From Rehmannia glutinosa (lineage: Eukaryota > Streptophyta > Magnoliopsida > Lamiales > Orobanchaceae): DNA of 64,000 nt. The position numbers and the translations under genes were made by a program. Where the stretch lies: positions 1-64,000 of the forward strand of contig JABTTQ020003014.1 of NCBI GenBank assembly GCA_016081115.2, given 5' to 3'. Positions 9,792 to 21,016 of this stretch are shown piece by piece. The notes under the pieces are model-generated. The model worked only from the letters and a program-made list of their open reading frames with translations, did not search any database and was not told the DNA's origin. How positions within the stretch are numbered: the stretch's first letter is position 1; the number at the start of each line of letters is the position of its first letter.

Positions 9792-11165
9792 TGATCGCGA
9801 ATTTCTTACCGCAAGCGTACGGTGTCAAGTTTTAGTATAGGTTTTGAAAGTAGGGTTATCGTCTCCACAGGGATTGTTATCGAATTTTATACTAAGTACT
9901 ATAATTAAAATAGCTTAATTCTATCTAGAAATCGAAAAGAGATGGATTGTTTATTAAACTAAAAATTAAATTAAGAATTGGTTCAGACAAATTATCAAAC
10001 ACGTAGAAAATGAATTCTAGAGGGTTGATTTCACCTAGTTATCCCCTATGTTCTCAATCCAGTTTATAAATCACAAGTTATTAATCTATAAGCCAATATT
10101 CCTACCGTTTATCACTTCCTCTCTCGAGTGCCAAGTGATTATAGGTTCCAATTTCTGATTTCGATATCTCTATAAAAATCATAAATTAAACCCTAATACG
10201 CTCAATGAATATTCATTCACCAACTTCAAAAGATTCATAAATCTCTCGATTCTATGAAACCCTAGGTTGTGCTATTCTAAGGTCATGTGTTCAACTACCT
10301 CTCTCGAGCGTCAAATTAAACACGCCAAACAATCTAAATTATTGATCAGATAATCCAGATGCAATCAAATCAAATAGCACAAATAGATTAATAAACATGC
10401 AAATTTCATTAACTAGAAATCAAAACATAGGTTCAAACATAAGTTACATCAATCCCCTAGAAAAATAGGTTTAGTTCATAATGGATGTACAAAAACTCAT
10501 GAAGAAGTAATTATACATTGATAGGGTTCAACAAAGATGCTAGAAAAATAATTCGAGAATGATTAAAGGAAGAATCTTCTCTGTTTCGGAAGATAGATGC
10601 CTTGAATCTCGTCCCGAACTCTTTCTCCTTGCTCAAAATCGCCCCTTGTGCTCTCCAAAATGTCCAACCCTTGTTTGTACGTCACTTCTTCTATTTATAG
10701 GCTTGAAACCCTCAAAAATCCGTCAAAAAGGCCCAAAAAGAACTCAGCGCACATTCGGGCCCATCGAGTGCGCTGCTGCATCGGCTAGAATGGCGGCGCT
10801 GCAGGCCTCCTATGTATTGCCCTCTGCTGGTCGCTGCTGCAGCCCTTGGCCAGGGCGCTGCAGCGCACCCTCTTCCCCTGCCCCGCTGTACCAATTTCGA
10901 CCCCCGCGCTGCGGCGCGGGGGTTTTGGCGCTATGGCTCTCGGTTTTACTCGATAATTCTCCGTTTTTCTGCTTCTAAAATGCGATCTTTACCTCCCAAA
11001 CACGTTTTTCACCATTTTTGATCAATTTGGGCATCCAAGACTGTCCCGACTCTCAAACGACAACTAATAGCATGAATTCGACTCAAACGACACTAAAAAT
11101 ACCCGAAAACAACGCAAAATCCTAGTCTAGAATATTCAATACATTGGTATAAAACCAACTTAACA
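9792..11165 (-). repeat. LTR copy 1 (3' LTR of the array)
   Basis: Begins TGATCGCGAATTTC and ends CAACTTAACA on the plus strand, giving TG...CA ends in sense orientation. It is almost identical to the LTRs at 15399 and 21017, except for the GC-rich stretch around 10770-10930, which differs in length and sequence among the three. Confidence 0.92.
10691..10700 (-). promoter_or_regulatory. LTR TATA box (copy 1)
   Basis: CTATAAATAG on the minus strand, conserved at 16296-16305 and 21915-21924 in the other two LTRs. It sits on the downstream side of the GC-rich U3 segment. Confidence 0.6.
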
Positions 11166-11180
11166 AATACCCCCAAACTT
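11166..11180 (-). other. Polypurine tract, internal region 1
   Basis: Minus-strand AAGTTTGGGGGTATT lies directly against the LTR edge, the expected site for plus-strand primer formation. The same sequence occurs at 16764-16778. Confidence 0.8.
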
Positions 11181-13231
11181 AGACGTTTGCTTGTTCTCAA
11201 GCAATTACAGACTATAAAAATCAACAAACATGAATGAAACAAAAATGAAGATGACTGACTTCAAACGGACTAACTGCAAAACTTCACAACCAAACTCATT
11301 CGTCAAATTCCGTTTCACTATCAATCAAGCACGCATTTTCACAATGTGATCATGAAGGTGGAATGTTCATGCTAACCCCGTTTTCATTATCCAGATAGAC
11401 TCACAAAATCAAGTGTTTTCAAAATGATCCACTTTTTGAATATAGAGATGAGATGCTTACCGGACTCCATAGGCTTGTCTTTCACATTAATCTCCACTAA
11501 TGTAGGCTAATGTAACACAAGGATCAATAGGACTTTTAAAGCTTGTAATGTGGGCTTAGGGTAAGGTAGGAAAATATAGGAAAAAGTGGCTCAAATCACC
11601 CAAACACACAATTAGCACTTCGAATCATCAATTAGCCCTACCCTTCACTTTTTGACATCCCCAATGTTTATGAACCTTCAATCCGCTGATTTTTCTCTTT
11701 TTTTTTCTCTTTTTTTGAACCCCAAACTTATTCTTTTGCGTACATGGGGTTTCATATTTTATTTTCTCGGGCAACTTCATTCAATTAAATTCACACCCTT
11801 CTCATCATACCCTCCTCAACTTCCAATATTTTTCTATACTTTGTGTGTATGAGTGATGGGTAATTAGGATATTCACATTTAGGCTCTGGGTATTAGATGG
11901 TTTGCCAAAGAAACGGGTTTATACGGCTCAAAGGGGACACTAGGGAAAATATACTACAAAGGTAGGCTTTTAGGCTCTGGCTTGTTCAAAGATGGCCTAA
12001 ATCATTTCCTTAATGTTACTTCACCTAGGATTTCGCCTCGACTAGTGATCAGACAAGTTCTAGAATCCGGTGGGATCATAAAGGAAACACTCAATCGCAT
12101 AATTTATCTCCAAATAAATCAACAGAGTTAAGCACATAGATGGAATTAATGGGAAGAAGAATAAATCACAGTTTAAACACATGCTCTCTTGACCGTTCAA
12201 CTCATATTCGACAAATTCACTTAGTCATGCAGTTTCACAGTTTTACAAACGACCCGACTCGACTCTAGACTCTTCTTTTTTTTTGACTCAAGACTCGACT
12301 CGAAGAATAAAAATAGACTACACCCCCCAAACTTAAAACGACATTGTCCCTAATGGAGAGGTGGGAAAAAGGACTTTCCTGGTAGCCGAGGAGCGAAGGC
12401 TCCTTAAGTCATGTGGTACTACTACGTGTAGGAGGTGTCTCGTATAAGCTCACAATGCATCCTAGCGCACAAGTCCGTGGGTGTTATATGCCTCCGAGGT
12501 GCGGTCTTGTTCTTCCCATTCGCCTTAGTCTAGTCCCTCTTTGGTTTCGCATTTTTGCAACCTAGCAAGGTAGACAAGAAAACAAAACTCGTGGAACCAA
12601 AGAATTTGGTTATGGGTGAGAAATCGAAAATCAAAGCCCATACATAATGCACTCAAGTAGAAAATATAATGTCATGTCAAAAAGATAAGCATAGAAATGC
12701 AATATAGCACTAAACAATTTGAAACTATCATTGGGGCATTTCATCAAACACCTCATATGCATGAATTTGGACAAAGATAGTGAATGCAATGGATAACTCA
12801 ATTCAATCCCAAAAATCAGCACCAAACCTAAGTCTAGCATGAGCAACCAATCCACAATCCACAAATCAACAACAATTATCCTAGCACTACTACAATCCAA
12901 CCACACAACAATCACAAGATGGGGAAAATGGGGTGGGTTTTGGAAAGTTGCAAACTTACCAAATAATGAGTGAATGAGATGAAGATGGTGTGTGAGGTGG
13001 TAGAGTGCTCCTTTGTGAAGATGGAGTGAGATATGTGGGATTTGCACAAATAAAAGGGGTGGGGTATGATGCAACTTATTACTCCTAAGAATGCCAAAAC
13101 TAAAAAAAAAAAACAAAAACAAAAACAACTACTAAACTAAATTAAAACTAAGAAAGCAATAAAAGGGGCTTGGGTTGCCTCCCAAGAAGCGCTAAGTTTA
13201 CAGTCTTCAGCCAGACTATGTCAGATTATCC
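11181..13231 (-). other. Non-coding 3' part of internal region 1 (where pol would be)
   Basis: About 2 kb between protease and polypurine tract with no RT, RNase H or integrase motifs. A minus-strand frame at 12631-13128 rich in H, L and F is preserved in the second copy (18242-18685) but resembles nothing I know; its conservation is explained by recent duplication. Both copies hold a T-rich tract and a CCCCCCAAACTTA stretch (near 12325 and 17935), a possible second polypurine-like tract on the minus strand. Confidence 0.5.
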
Positions 13232-13860
13232 TCAAGTTGGGGCTCCAATAGGCATGTTATTCACATTGCCCTTAGAAACTTCCCAACCTCCTATGTCTTT
13301 AGTTATATTCCCAACCATCTGCTTACCATCCTTTAATTCAAATTTTAGCCTGTTGGTTGGATGGATGGTGAATACAACTTTCTCTTGATTTACCCGCAAT
13401 GTTAGCTCTCCCATTTCTACATCGATCAAAGCCCTTGCTGTGGCTAAAAATGGCCGCCCAAAGATTATAGGTATTTTCTTCTCCTCGTTCGCCCAACACT
13501 ACAAAATCCGGGAGAAAACAAATTTATTAATTCTTACCAATACGTCTTCAATGATTCCCCACGGATAGGCGATGGATCGATCGTACGAAATGCAAAGTGA
13601 TGTTGGACGGCTTCACCTCACCGAGCCCATACTTCGTCACATCAAAGAAGAGATATCGATTCATCTTTGGACCCAAGATCACAAAGTGGTTTCTCAAAGA
13701 AAACTCCTCCAATAGTACAAGGAATAGTGAAACTCCCTGGATCCTTCATTTTCTGAGGTAGTTTACTTTGGACTATTGCACTACACTCCTCTGTCAAATA
13801 GACAGTCTCAAAATCTTTCAACTTCATTTTCTTGGATTCCATTGGTTTCGCATAAATAGG
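13232..13860 (-). pseudogene. Athila-type protease, internal region 1
   Basis: Minus strand. The frame reads PGSFTIPCTIGG and then CDLGS, the aspartic protease active-site region (D-L/T-G-S/A). After a frameshift, further protease sequence follows at 13429-13232 with LTLRVNQEKVVFTIHP. It is continuous with gag upstream (14085-13642 carries both the gag tail and the start of protease), as in Athila gag-pro polyproteins. The active-site loop is broken here (CDLGSKDES, against CDLGSSVNL in copy 2). Confidence 0.75.
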
Positions 13861-15271
13861 TGATTCTTCGGGAGCAGGCTGAATTTTTGCTTCCTTTTCT
13901 GCGTAAATTGCATTGCAGTGCTCTCTCGGATTAACCTCTGTATCACTTGGGAACTTCCCCTTCTGCTGCAATGAATTCACGGCTGTAGCCAAATGACCCA
14001 TTTGTGTCTCGATCGACCTAATATGCGTTTCCATTGTGCTCATCTTAGTATTCAGACCATCAATCTGCGCCTCACTCCTATTCATTCAATTCCTTGTCTC
14101 TCCGATGAATGAGCCGAGCATCTCCTCAAGCGATCGCTTTTCACCTCCGAGTGCATTGAACCGGATGGGTTTGGATAACCCGGAAGTGGATTCAATACAT
14201 TCCTGTTGTTGCTATAAGAGAGATTCTCATGATTGTGAAGTCCTGGGTTGTAGTGAGTTGGTACTAAATTACCTCGGTTATTAAAATCCCGGTTATTCAC
14301 ATAATTGGCTTGCTCGACCTCGTGAGTGGCGGCCTGCGTGAACGGTGCGGGTGGGAGTGCGGCTTCTTTGTGGTGTGCCGCCGGTATTCATGATTGCCAA
14401 TTGCTTTGTCGACTCGAGATTTGAGCCGCAAAGCCGACATTGTATCCATTTCAAGAACACCTAAGAATCGGCCGGTCCGATCTCTCGGAAGGCCATTGAT
14501 AGTCGTTTGTGGCCATTTCTTCAAGTAGAAGTAAGGCCTCGGTCGGTGTTTTAGCCATCAATGTACCTCCCGATGCCGCATCTAAGTATCGCCCTCGTAA
14601 GCCAATTCACCCATTGTAGAAAATCAACCTCACGCGGTCTGCATAACCATGTCTGTGGGCATCTCCGCAACAGATCTTTAAATCGCTCCCAAGCTTCGTA
14701 TAATGGCTCAAAATCAACTGTTGAACGGGCTATCTCGCTCTTTAGTTGGAGTGTCTTTGTGGGAGGGAAAAATTTTGCTAAGAATTTTTTGAGTCGATCA
14801 TCCGGCTCTGAATAATACTCCCGGGGCGAACGCGTCAGAACCACCGCCCGGCCTTATCCCGAAGTGAAAACGGGAAAAGCCTCAACCGAATGGCCTCATC
14901 AGTCACACCATTCATCTTAATGGTGTCGCAAATCTCCAAGAATGTGGCGGATGTGTATTCGGATCATCCACCTGGACTCCCCCAAATCGATTTGAACCAT
15001 GCTTATGAGGCCCGGTTTCAATTCAAATTATTTGCATTAATGGCCGACGACAAGTGCGAGTAATTCAGTTCACGGTGGGCGTAAAGTAATCCGGATTGCC
15101 CTTTCGTGCCTCAGTGTGGTGGCACGTTTACGACCCGATTTCGCGTTATTCTCATTGTCTATGTCGCCCGCCATTGCTCGATTTCGTGCTCGCTTTGCTG
15201 CTCGGATTGCTCAAGTGTCCTTTCAATCTCGGATCAAAAGGAAGCAAATTAATATCTTTGGAATCTCGCAT
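13861..15271 (-). pseudogene. Athila-type gag, internal region 1
   Basis: Minus strand, from an ATG at 15271 just after the primer site. Recognisable pieces are QLKSEIARSTVDFEPLYEAW (capsid region) and GLHNHENLSYSNNRN, then a coiled-coil-like stretch with MNRSEAQIDGLNTKMSTME. It is broken into at least four frames. Comparison with copy 2 shows breaks at small indels in CAG/CTG/CCGG contexts, so some may be sequence errors rather than true mutations. Confidence 0.75.
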
Positions 15272-15377
15272 AAACAGACAAGTCAAATGAGAAAAACGAA
15301 ATTTTAATTCCTATACTAGTCTAGATTAGGATTAAGACTACGTGGTAATAGTATTAGTTTAAAATAGGATAAAACAA

Positions 15378-15392
15378 CCCCGAACGGCGCCA
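15378..15392 (-). other. Primer binding site, internal region 1 (altered)
   Basis: Minus strand TGGCGCCGTTCGGGG beside the LTR. Compared with the intact site at 20993-21010, bases in the CCGGCAAC segment are missing, which would disrupt pairing with tRNA-Asp. Confidence 0.7.
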
Positions 15393-15398
15393 AACACT

Positions 15399-16763
15399 TG
15401 ATCGCGAATTTCTTACCGCAATCGTGTCAAGTTTTAGTATAGGTTTTGAAAGTAGGGTTATCGTCTCCACGGAGGATTGTTATCGAATTTTATACTAAGT
15501 ACTATAATTAAAATAGCTTAATTCTATCTAGAAATCGAAAAGAGATGGATTGTTTATTAAACTAAAAATTAAACTAAGAATTGGTTGACATAAATTATCA
15601 AACACGTAGAAAATGAATTCTAGAGGGTTGATTTCACCTAGTTATCCCCTATGTTCTCAATCCAGTTTATAAATCACAAGTTATTAATCTATAAGCCAAT
15701 ATTCCTACCGTTTATCACTTCCTCTCTCGAAAGTGCCAAGTGATTATAGGTTCCAATTTCGATTTCGATATCTCTATAAAAATCATAAATTAAACCCTAA
15801 TACGCTCAATGAATATTCATTCACCAACTTCAAAAGATTCATAAATCTCTCGATTCTATGAAACCCTAGGTTGTGCTATTCTAAGGTCATGTGTTCAACT
15901 ACCTCTCGAGCGTCAAATTAAACACGCCAAACAATCTAAATTATTGATCGAGATAATCCAGATGCAATCAAATCAAATAGCACTAATAGATTAATAAACA
16001 TGCAAATTTCATTAACTAGAAATCAAAACATAGGTTCAAACATAAGTTACATCAATCCCCTAGAAAAATAGGTTTAGTTCATAATGGATGTACAAAAACT
16101 CATGAAGAAGTAATTATACATTGATAGGGTTCAACAAAGATGCTAGAAAAATAATTCAGAATGATTAAAGGAAGAATCTTCTCTGTTTCCAGAAGATAGA
16201 TGCCTTCGAATCTCGTCCCGAACTCTTTCTCCTTGCTCAAAATCGTCCCTTGTGCTCTCCAAAATGTCCAACCCCTTGTTTGTACGTCACTTCTTCTATT
16301 TATAGGCTTGAAACCCTCAAAAATCCGTCCAAAAAGGCCCCAAAAGAACTCAGCGCACATTCAGGCCCATCGGCGCTGCCGCATGCTTAGAATGGCGCGG
16401 CTGCAGCCTCCTATGTATTGCCCCTCCGGGTCGCGCGCTGCAGCCCAGCTTGGCTGGCGCTGCAGGTGCACCCTCTTCCCCGCCACAGACCAATTTCGAC
16501 CCCTGACCAAGCGGGGGTTTTTAAGGCCATGGCTCTCGGTTTTACTCGATAATTCTCCGTTTTTCTGCTTCTAAAATGCGATCTTTACCTCCCAAACACG
16601 TTTTTCACCATTTTTGATCAATTTGGGCATCCAAGACTGTCCCGACTCTCAAACGACAACTAATAGCATGAATTCGACTCAAACGACACTAAAAATACCT
16701 CGAAAAACAACGCAAAATCCTAGTCTAGAATATTCAATACATTGGTATAAAACCAACTTAACA
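15399..16763 (-). repeat. LTR copy 2 (shared middle LTR)
   Basis: TGATCGCGAATTTC to CAACTTAACA. It serves as the 3' LTR of internal region 2 and the 5' LTR of internal region 1, with no target duplication at either edge. Its start lacks several bases of the GCAAGCGTACGG segment found in copies 1 and 3. Confidence 0.92.
16296..16305 (-). promoter_or_regulatory. LTR TATA box (copy 2)
   Basis: CTATAAATAG on the minus strand, in the same position as in the other two LTRs. Confidence 0.6.
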
Positions 16764-16778
16764 AATACCCCCAAACTT
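16764..16778 (-). other. Polypurine tract, internal region 2
   Basis: AAGTTTGGGGGTATT on the minus strand, abutting the middle LTR. Confidence 0.8.
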
Positions 16779-18832
16779 AGACGTTTGCTTGTCCTCAAGC
16801 AATTACAGACTATAAAAATCAACAAACATGAATGAAACAAAAATGAAGATGACTGACTTCAAACGGACTAACTGCAAAACTTCACAACCAAACTCATTCG
16901 TCAAATTCCGTTTCACTATCAATCAAGCACGCATTTTCACAATGTGATCATGAAGGTGGAATGTTCATGCTAACCCGTTTTCATTATCCGATAGACTCAC
17001 GCAATCAAGTGTTTTCAAAATGATCCACTTTTTGAATATAGAGATGAGATGCTTACAGGACTCCATAGCTTGTCTTTCACATTAATCTCCACTAATGTAG
17101 GCTAATGTAACACAAGGATCAATAGGACTTTTAAAGCTTGTAATGTGGGCTTAGGGTAAGGTAGGAAAATATAGGAAAAAGTGGCTCAAATCACCCAAAC
17201 ACACAATTAGCACTTCGAATCATCAATTAGCCCTACCCTTCACTTTTTGACATCCCCAATGTTTATGAACCTTCAATCCGCTGATTTTTCTCTTTTTTTT
17301 TCTTTTTTTTTTCGGAACCCCCAAACTTATTCTTTTGCGTACATGGGGTTTCATATTTTATTTTCTCGGGCAACTTCATTCAATTAAATTCACACCCTTC
17401 TCATCATACCCTCCTCAACTTCCAATATTTTTCTATACTTTGTGTGTATGAGTGATGGGTAATTAGGATATTCACATTTAGGCTCTGGGTATTAGATGGT
17501 TTGCCAAAGAAACGGGTTTATACGGCTCAAAGGGGGACACTAGGGAAAATATACTACAAAGGTAGGCTTTTAGGCTCTGGCTTGTTCAAAGATGGCCTAA
17601 ATCATTTCCTTAATGTTACTTCACCTAGGATTTCGCCTCGACTAGTGATCAGACAAGTTCTAGAATCCGGTGGGATCATAAAGGAAACACTCAATCGCAT
17701 AATTTATCTCCAAATAAATCAACAGAGTTAAGCACATAGATGGAATTAATGGGAAGAAGAATAAATCACAGTTTAAACACATGCTCTCTTGACCGTTCAA
17801 CTCATATTCGACAAATTCACTTAGTCATACAGTTTCACAGTTTTACAAACGACCCGACTCGACTCTAGACTCTTTTTTTTTTTTTCTTTTTTTTTGACTC
17901 AAGACTCGACTCGAAGAATAAAAACAGACTACACCCCCCAAACTTAAAACGACATTGTCCCTAATGGAGAGGTGGGAAAAAGGACTTTCCTGGTAGCCGA
18001 GGAGCGAAGGCTCCTTAAGTCATGTGGTACTACTACGTGTAAGAGGTGTCTCGTATAAGCTCACAATGCATCCTAGCGCACAAGTCCGTGGGTGTTATAT
18101 GCCTCCGAGGTGCGGTCTTGTTCTTCCCATTCGCCTTAGTCTAGTCCCTCTTTGGTTTCGCATTTTTGCAACCTAGCAAGGTAGACAAGAAAACAAAACT
18201 CGTGGAACCAAGGAAATCGGTTATGGGTGAGAAATCGAAAATCAAAGCCCATACATAATGCACTCAAGTAGAAAATATAATGTCATGTCAAAAAGATAAG
18301 CATAGAAATGCAATATAGCACTAAACAATTTGAAACTATCATTGGGGCATTTCATCAAACACCTCATATGCATGAATTTGGACAAAGATAGTGAATGCAA
18401 TGGATAACTCAATTCAATCCCAAAAATCAGCACCAAACCTAAGTCTAGCATGAGCAACCAATCCACAATCCACAAATCAACAACAATTATCCTAGCACTA
18501 CTACAATCCAACCACACAACAATCACAAGATGGGGAAAATGGGGTGGGTTTTGGAAAGTTGCAAACTTACCAAATAATGAGTGAATGAGATGAAGATGGT
18601 GTGTGAGGTGGTAGAGTGCTCCTTTGTGAAGATGGAGTGAGATATGTGGGATTTGCACAAATAAAAGGGGTGGGGTATGATGCAACTTATTACTCCTAAG
18701 AATGCCAAAACTAAAAAAAAAAACAAAAACAAAAACAACTACTAAACTAAATTAAAACTAAGAAAGCAATAAAAGGGGCTTGGGTTGCCTCCCAAGAAGC
18801 GCTAAGTTTGATCTTGACTATGTCGATTATCC
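16779..18832 (-). other. Non-coding 3' part of internal region 2
   Basis: Nearly identical to 11181-13231, with the same lack of pol domains. A poly-T tract (17872-17895) is longer than in copy 1. Confidence 0.5.
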
Positions 18833-19441
18833 TCAAGTTGGGGCTCCAATAGGCATGTTATTCACATTGCCCTTAGAAACTTCCCAACCTCCTATGTCTT
18901 TAGTTATATTCCCAACCATCTGCTTACCATCCTTTAATTCAAATTTTAGCCTGTTGGTTGGATGGATGGTGAATACAACTTTCTCTTGATTTACCCGCAA
19001 TGTTAGCTCTCCCATTTCTACATCGATCAAAGCCCTTGCTGTGGCTAAAAATGGCCGCCCAAAGATTATAGGTATTTTCTTTTCCTCGTTCGCGTCCAAC
19101 ACTACAAAATCCACAGGAAAAACAAATTTATTAATTCTTACCAATACGTCTTCAATGATTCCCCACGGATAGGCGATGGATCGATCGTGAACCGCAAAGT
19201 GATGTTGGACGGCTTCACCTCACCGAGCCCATACTTCGTCACATCGAAGAGATATCAGATTCACACTGGACCCAAGATCACAAAGTGGTTTCTCAAAGAA
19301 AACTCCTCCAATAGTACAAGGAATAGTGAAACTCCCTGGATCCTTCATTTTCTGAGGTAGTTTACTTTGGACTATTGCACTACACTCCTCTGTCAAATAG
19401 ACAGTCTCAAAATCTTCCAACTTCATTTTCTTGGATTCCAT
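18833..19441 (-). pseudogene. Athila-type protease, internal region 2
   Basis: Minus strand. PGSFTIPCTIGG and the active-site stretch CDLGSSVNLI lie in one frame (19441-19220). After a frameshift, FVFPVDFVVLDANEEK and IIFGRPFLATARALIDVEMG follow (19144-18833); the latter two are the conserved flap-to-C-terminal part of Athila-type retropepsins. It is better preserved than copy 1. The break near 19144-19220 lies in a CG-rich stretch that also differs between copies. Confidence 0.8.
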
Positions 19442-20886
19442 TGGTTTCGCATAAATAGGTGATTCTTCGGGAGCAGGCTGAATTTTTGCTTCCTTTTCTG
19501 CGTAAATTGCATTGCAGTGCTCTCTCGGATTAACCTCGTATCACTGGGAACTTCCCCTTCTTTAATGAATTCTACCAGAGCTAATCGACCCATTTGTGTC
19601 TTGATCGACCTAATATGCGTTTCCATTGTGCTCATCTTAGTATTCAGACCATCAATCTGCGCCTCACTCCTATTCATTCGATTCCTTGTCTCTCCGATGA
19701 ATGAGCCGAGCATCTCCTCAAGCGACTGCTTCTTTTCACCTCCGAGTGCATTGGAACTGGATGTGTTTGGATAACCCGGAAGTGGATTCAATACATTCCT
19801 GTTGTTGCTATAAGAGAGATTCTCATGATTGTGAAGTCCTGGGTTGTAGTGAGTTGGTACTAAATTACCTCGGTTATTAAAATCCCGGTTATTCACATAA
19901 TTGGCTTGCTCGGCCTCGTGAGTGGCGGCTGCGTGAACGGCTGCGGGTGGGAGTGCGGCTTGCTGTGGTGTGCCGCCGGTATTCATGATTGCCAATTGCT
20001 TTGTCAGACTCGAGATTTGAGCTGCCAAAGCGACATATCAGATTCGGCTCAAGAACACCAAGAATCGGCTTCGGTGCCGATCTCTCGGAAGGCCATTGAT
20101 AGCTGTTTGTGGCCATTTCTTCAAGTAGAAGTAAGGCCTCAGTCGGTGTTTTAGCCATCAATGTACCTCCTGATGCCGCATCTAGTATCGTCCTCGTATG
20201 CCAATTCAGCCCATTGTAGAAATACTGAACCCTCGCGATCTGCATAACCATCTTTGTGGGCATCTCCGCAACAGATCTTTAAATCGCTCCCAAGCTTCTT
20301 CAGATAACGGCTCAAAATCAACTGTTGAACTGGGCTATCTCGCTCTTTAGTTGGAGTGTCTTTTTGGGAGGGAAAAATTTTGCTAAGAATTTTTGAGTCG
20401 AGATCATCCCACTCGTAATACTCCCAGGGGCGAACGCCTCAGAACATTTGCCGGCCTTATCCCGAAGTGAAAACGGGAAAAGCCTCAATCGAATGGCCTC
20501 ATCGGTCACACCATTCATCTTAATGGTGTCGCAAATCCCCAAGAATGTGGCGGATGTGTATTCGGATCATCCACTGGACTCCCCCAAACCGATTCTCACG
20601 AACCATGCTTATGAGGCCCGGTTTCAATTCGAAATTATTTGCATTAATGGCCGACGACAATTCCGGAGTAATTCTGGTTCACGGTGGGCAGAAAGTAATC
20701 CCGGATTGCCCTTTCTGGTGCCTCAGGCTGTGGTGGCACGTTTACGACCCGATTTCCGTTATTCTCATTGTCTATGCCGTCTGCCATTGCTCGATTCTGT
20801 GCTCGCTTTGCTGCTCGGATTGCTCGAAGTGTCCTTTCAATCTCTGGATCAAAAGGAAGCAAATTAATATCTTTGGAATCTCGCAT
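19442..20886 (-). pseudogene. Athila-type gag, internal region 2
   Basis: Minus strand from ATG at 20886 (MRDSKDINLLPFDPEIERTL). Next come DTIKMNGVTDEAIRLRLFPF (capsid region), then (20263-19889) FYNGLNWHTRTILDAASGG, then a long frame 20028-19423 with NPGLHNHENLSYSNNRN and the coiled-coil segment before protease. It forms the virus-like particle in this lineage. It is interrupted by several frameshifts but more complete than copy 1. No zinc knuckle is visible, which is usual for Athila gag. Confidence 0.8.
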
Positions 20887-20992
20887 AAATAGACAAGTCA
20901 AATGAGAAAAACGAAATTTTAATTCCTATACTAGTCTAGATTAGGATTAAGACTACGTGGTAATAGTATTAGTTTAAAATAGGATAAAACAA

Positions 20993-21010
20993 TCCCCGGC
21001 AACGGCGCCA
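20993..21010 (-). other. Primer binding site for tRNA-Asp, internal region 2
   Basis: Minus strand TGGCGCCGTTGCCGGGGA, complementary to the 3' end of plant tRNA-Asp, six bases from the LTR edge at 21017. It is intact, unlike the copy at 15378-15392. Confidence 0.88.
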
Positions 21011-21016
21011 AACACT

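Noticed and set aside
10559..10978. Open frames in the Athila-like LTR (also 16200-16574 and 21825-22178)
   Set aside because: They span promoter and GC-rich LTR sequence, differ in each copy and lie opposite to the element's sense strand.
12631..13128. Open frame on the minus strand, conserved at 18242-18685
   Set aside because: Conservation is explained by the recent duplication of the internal region; composition is low-complexity and no domain is recognisable.
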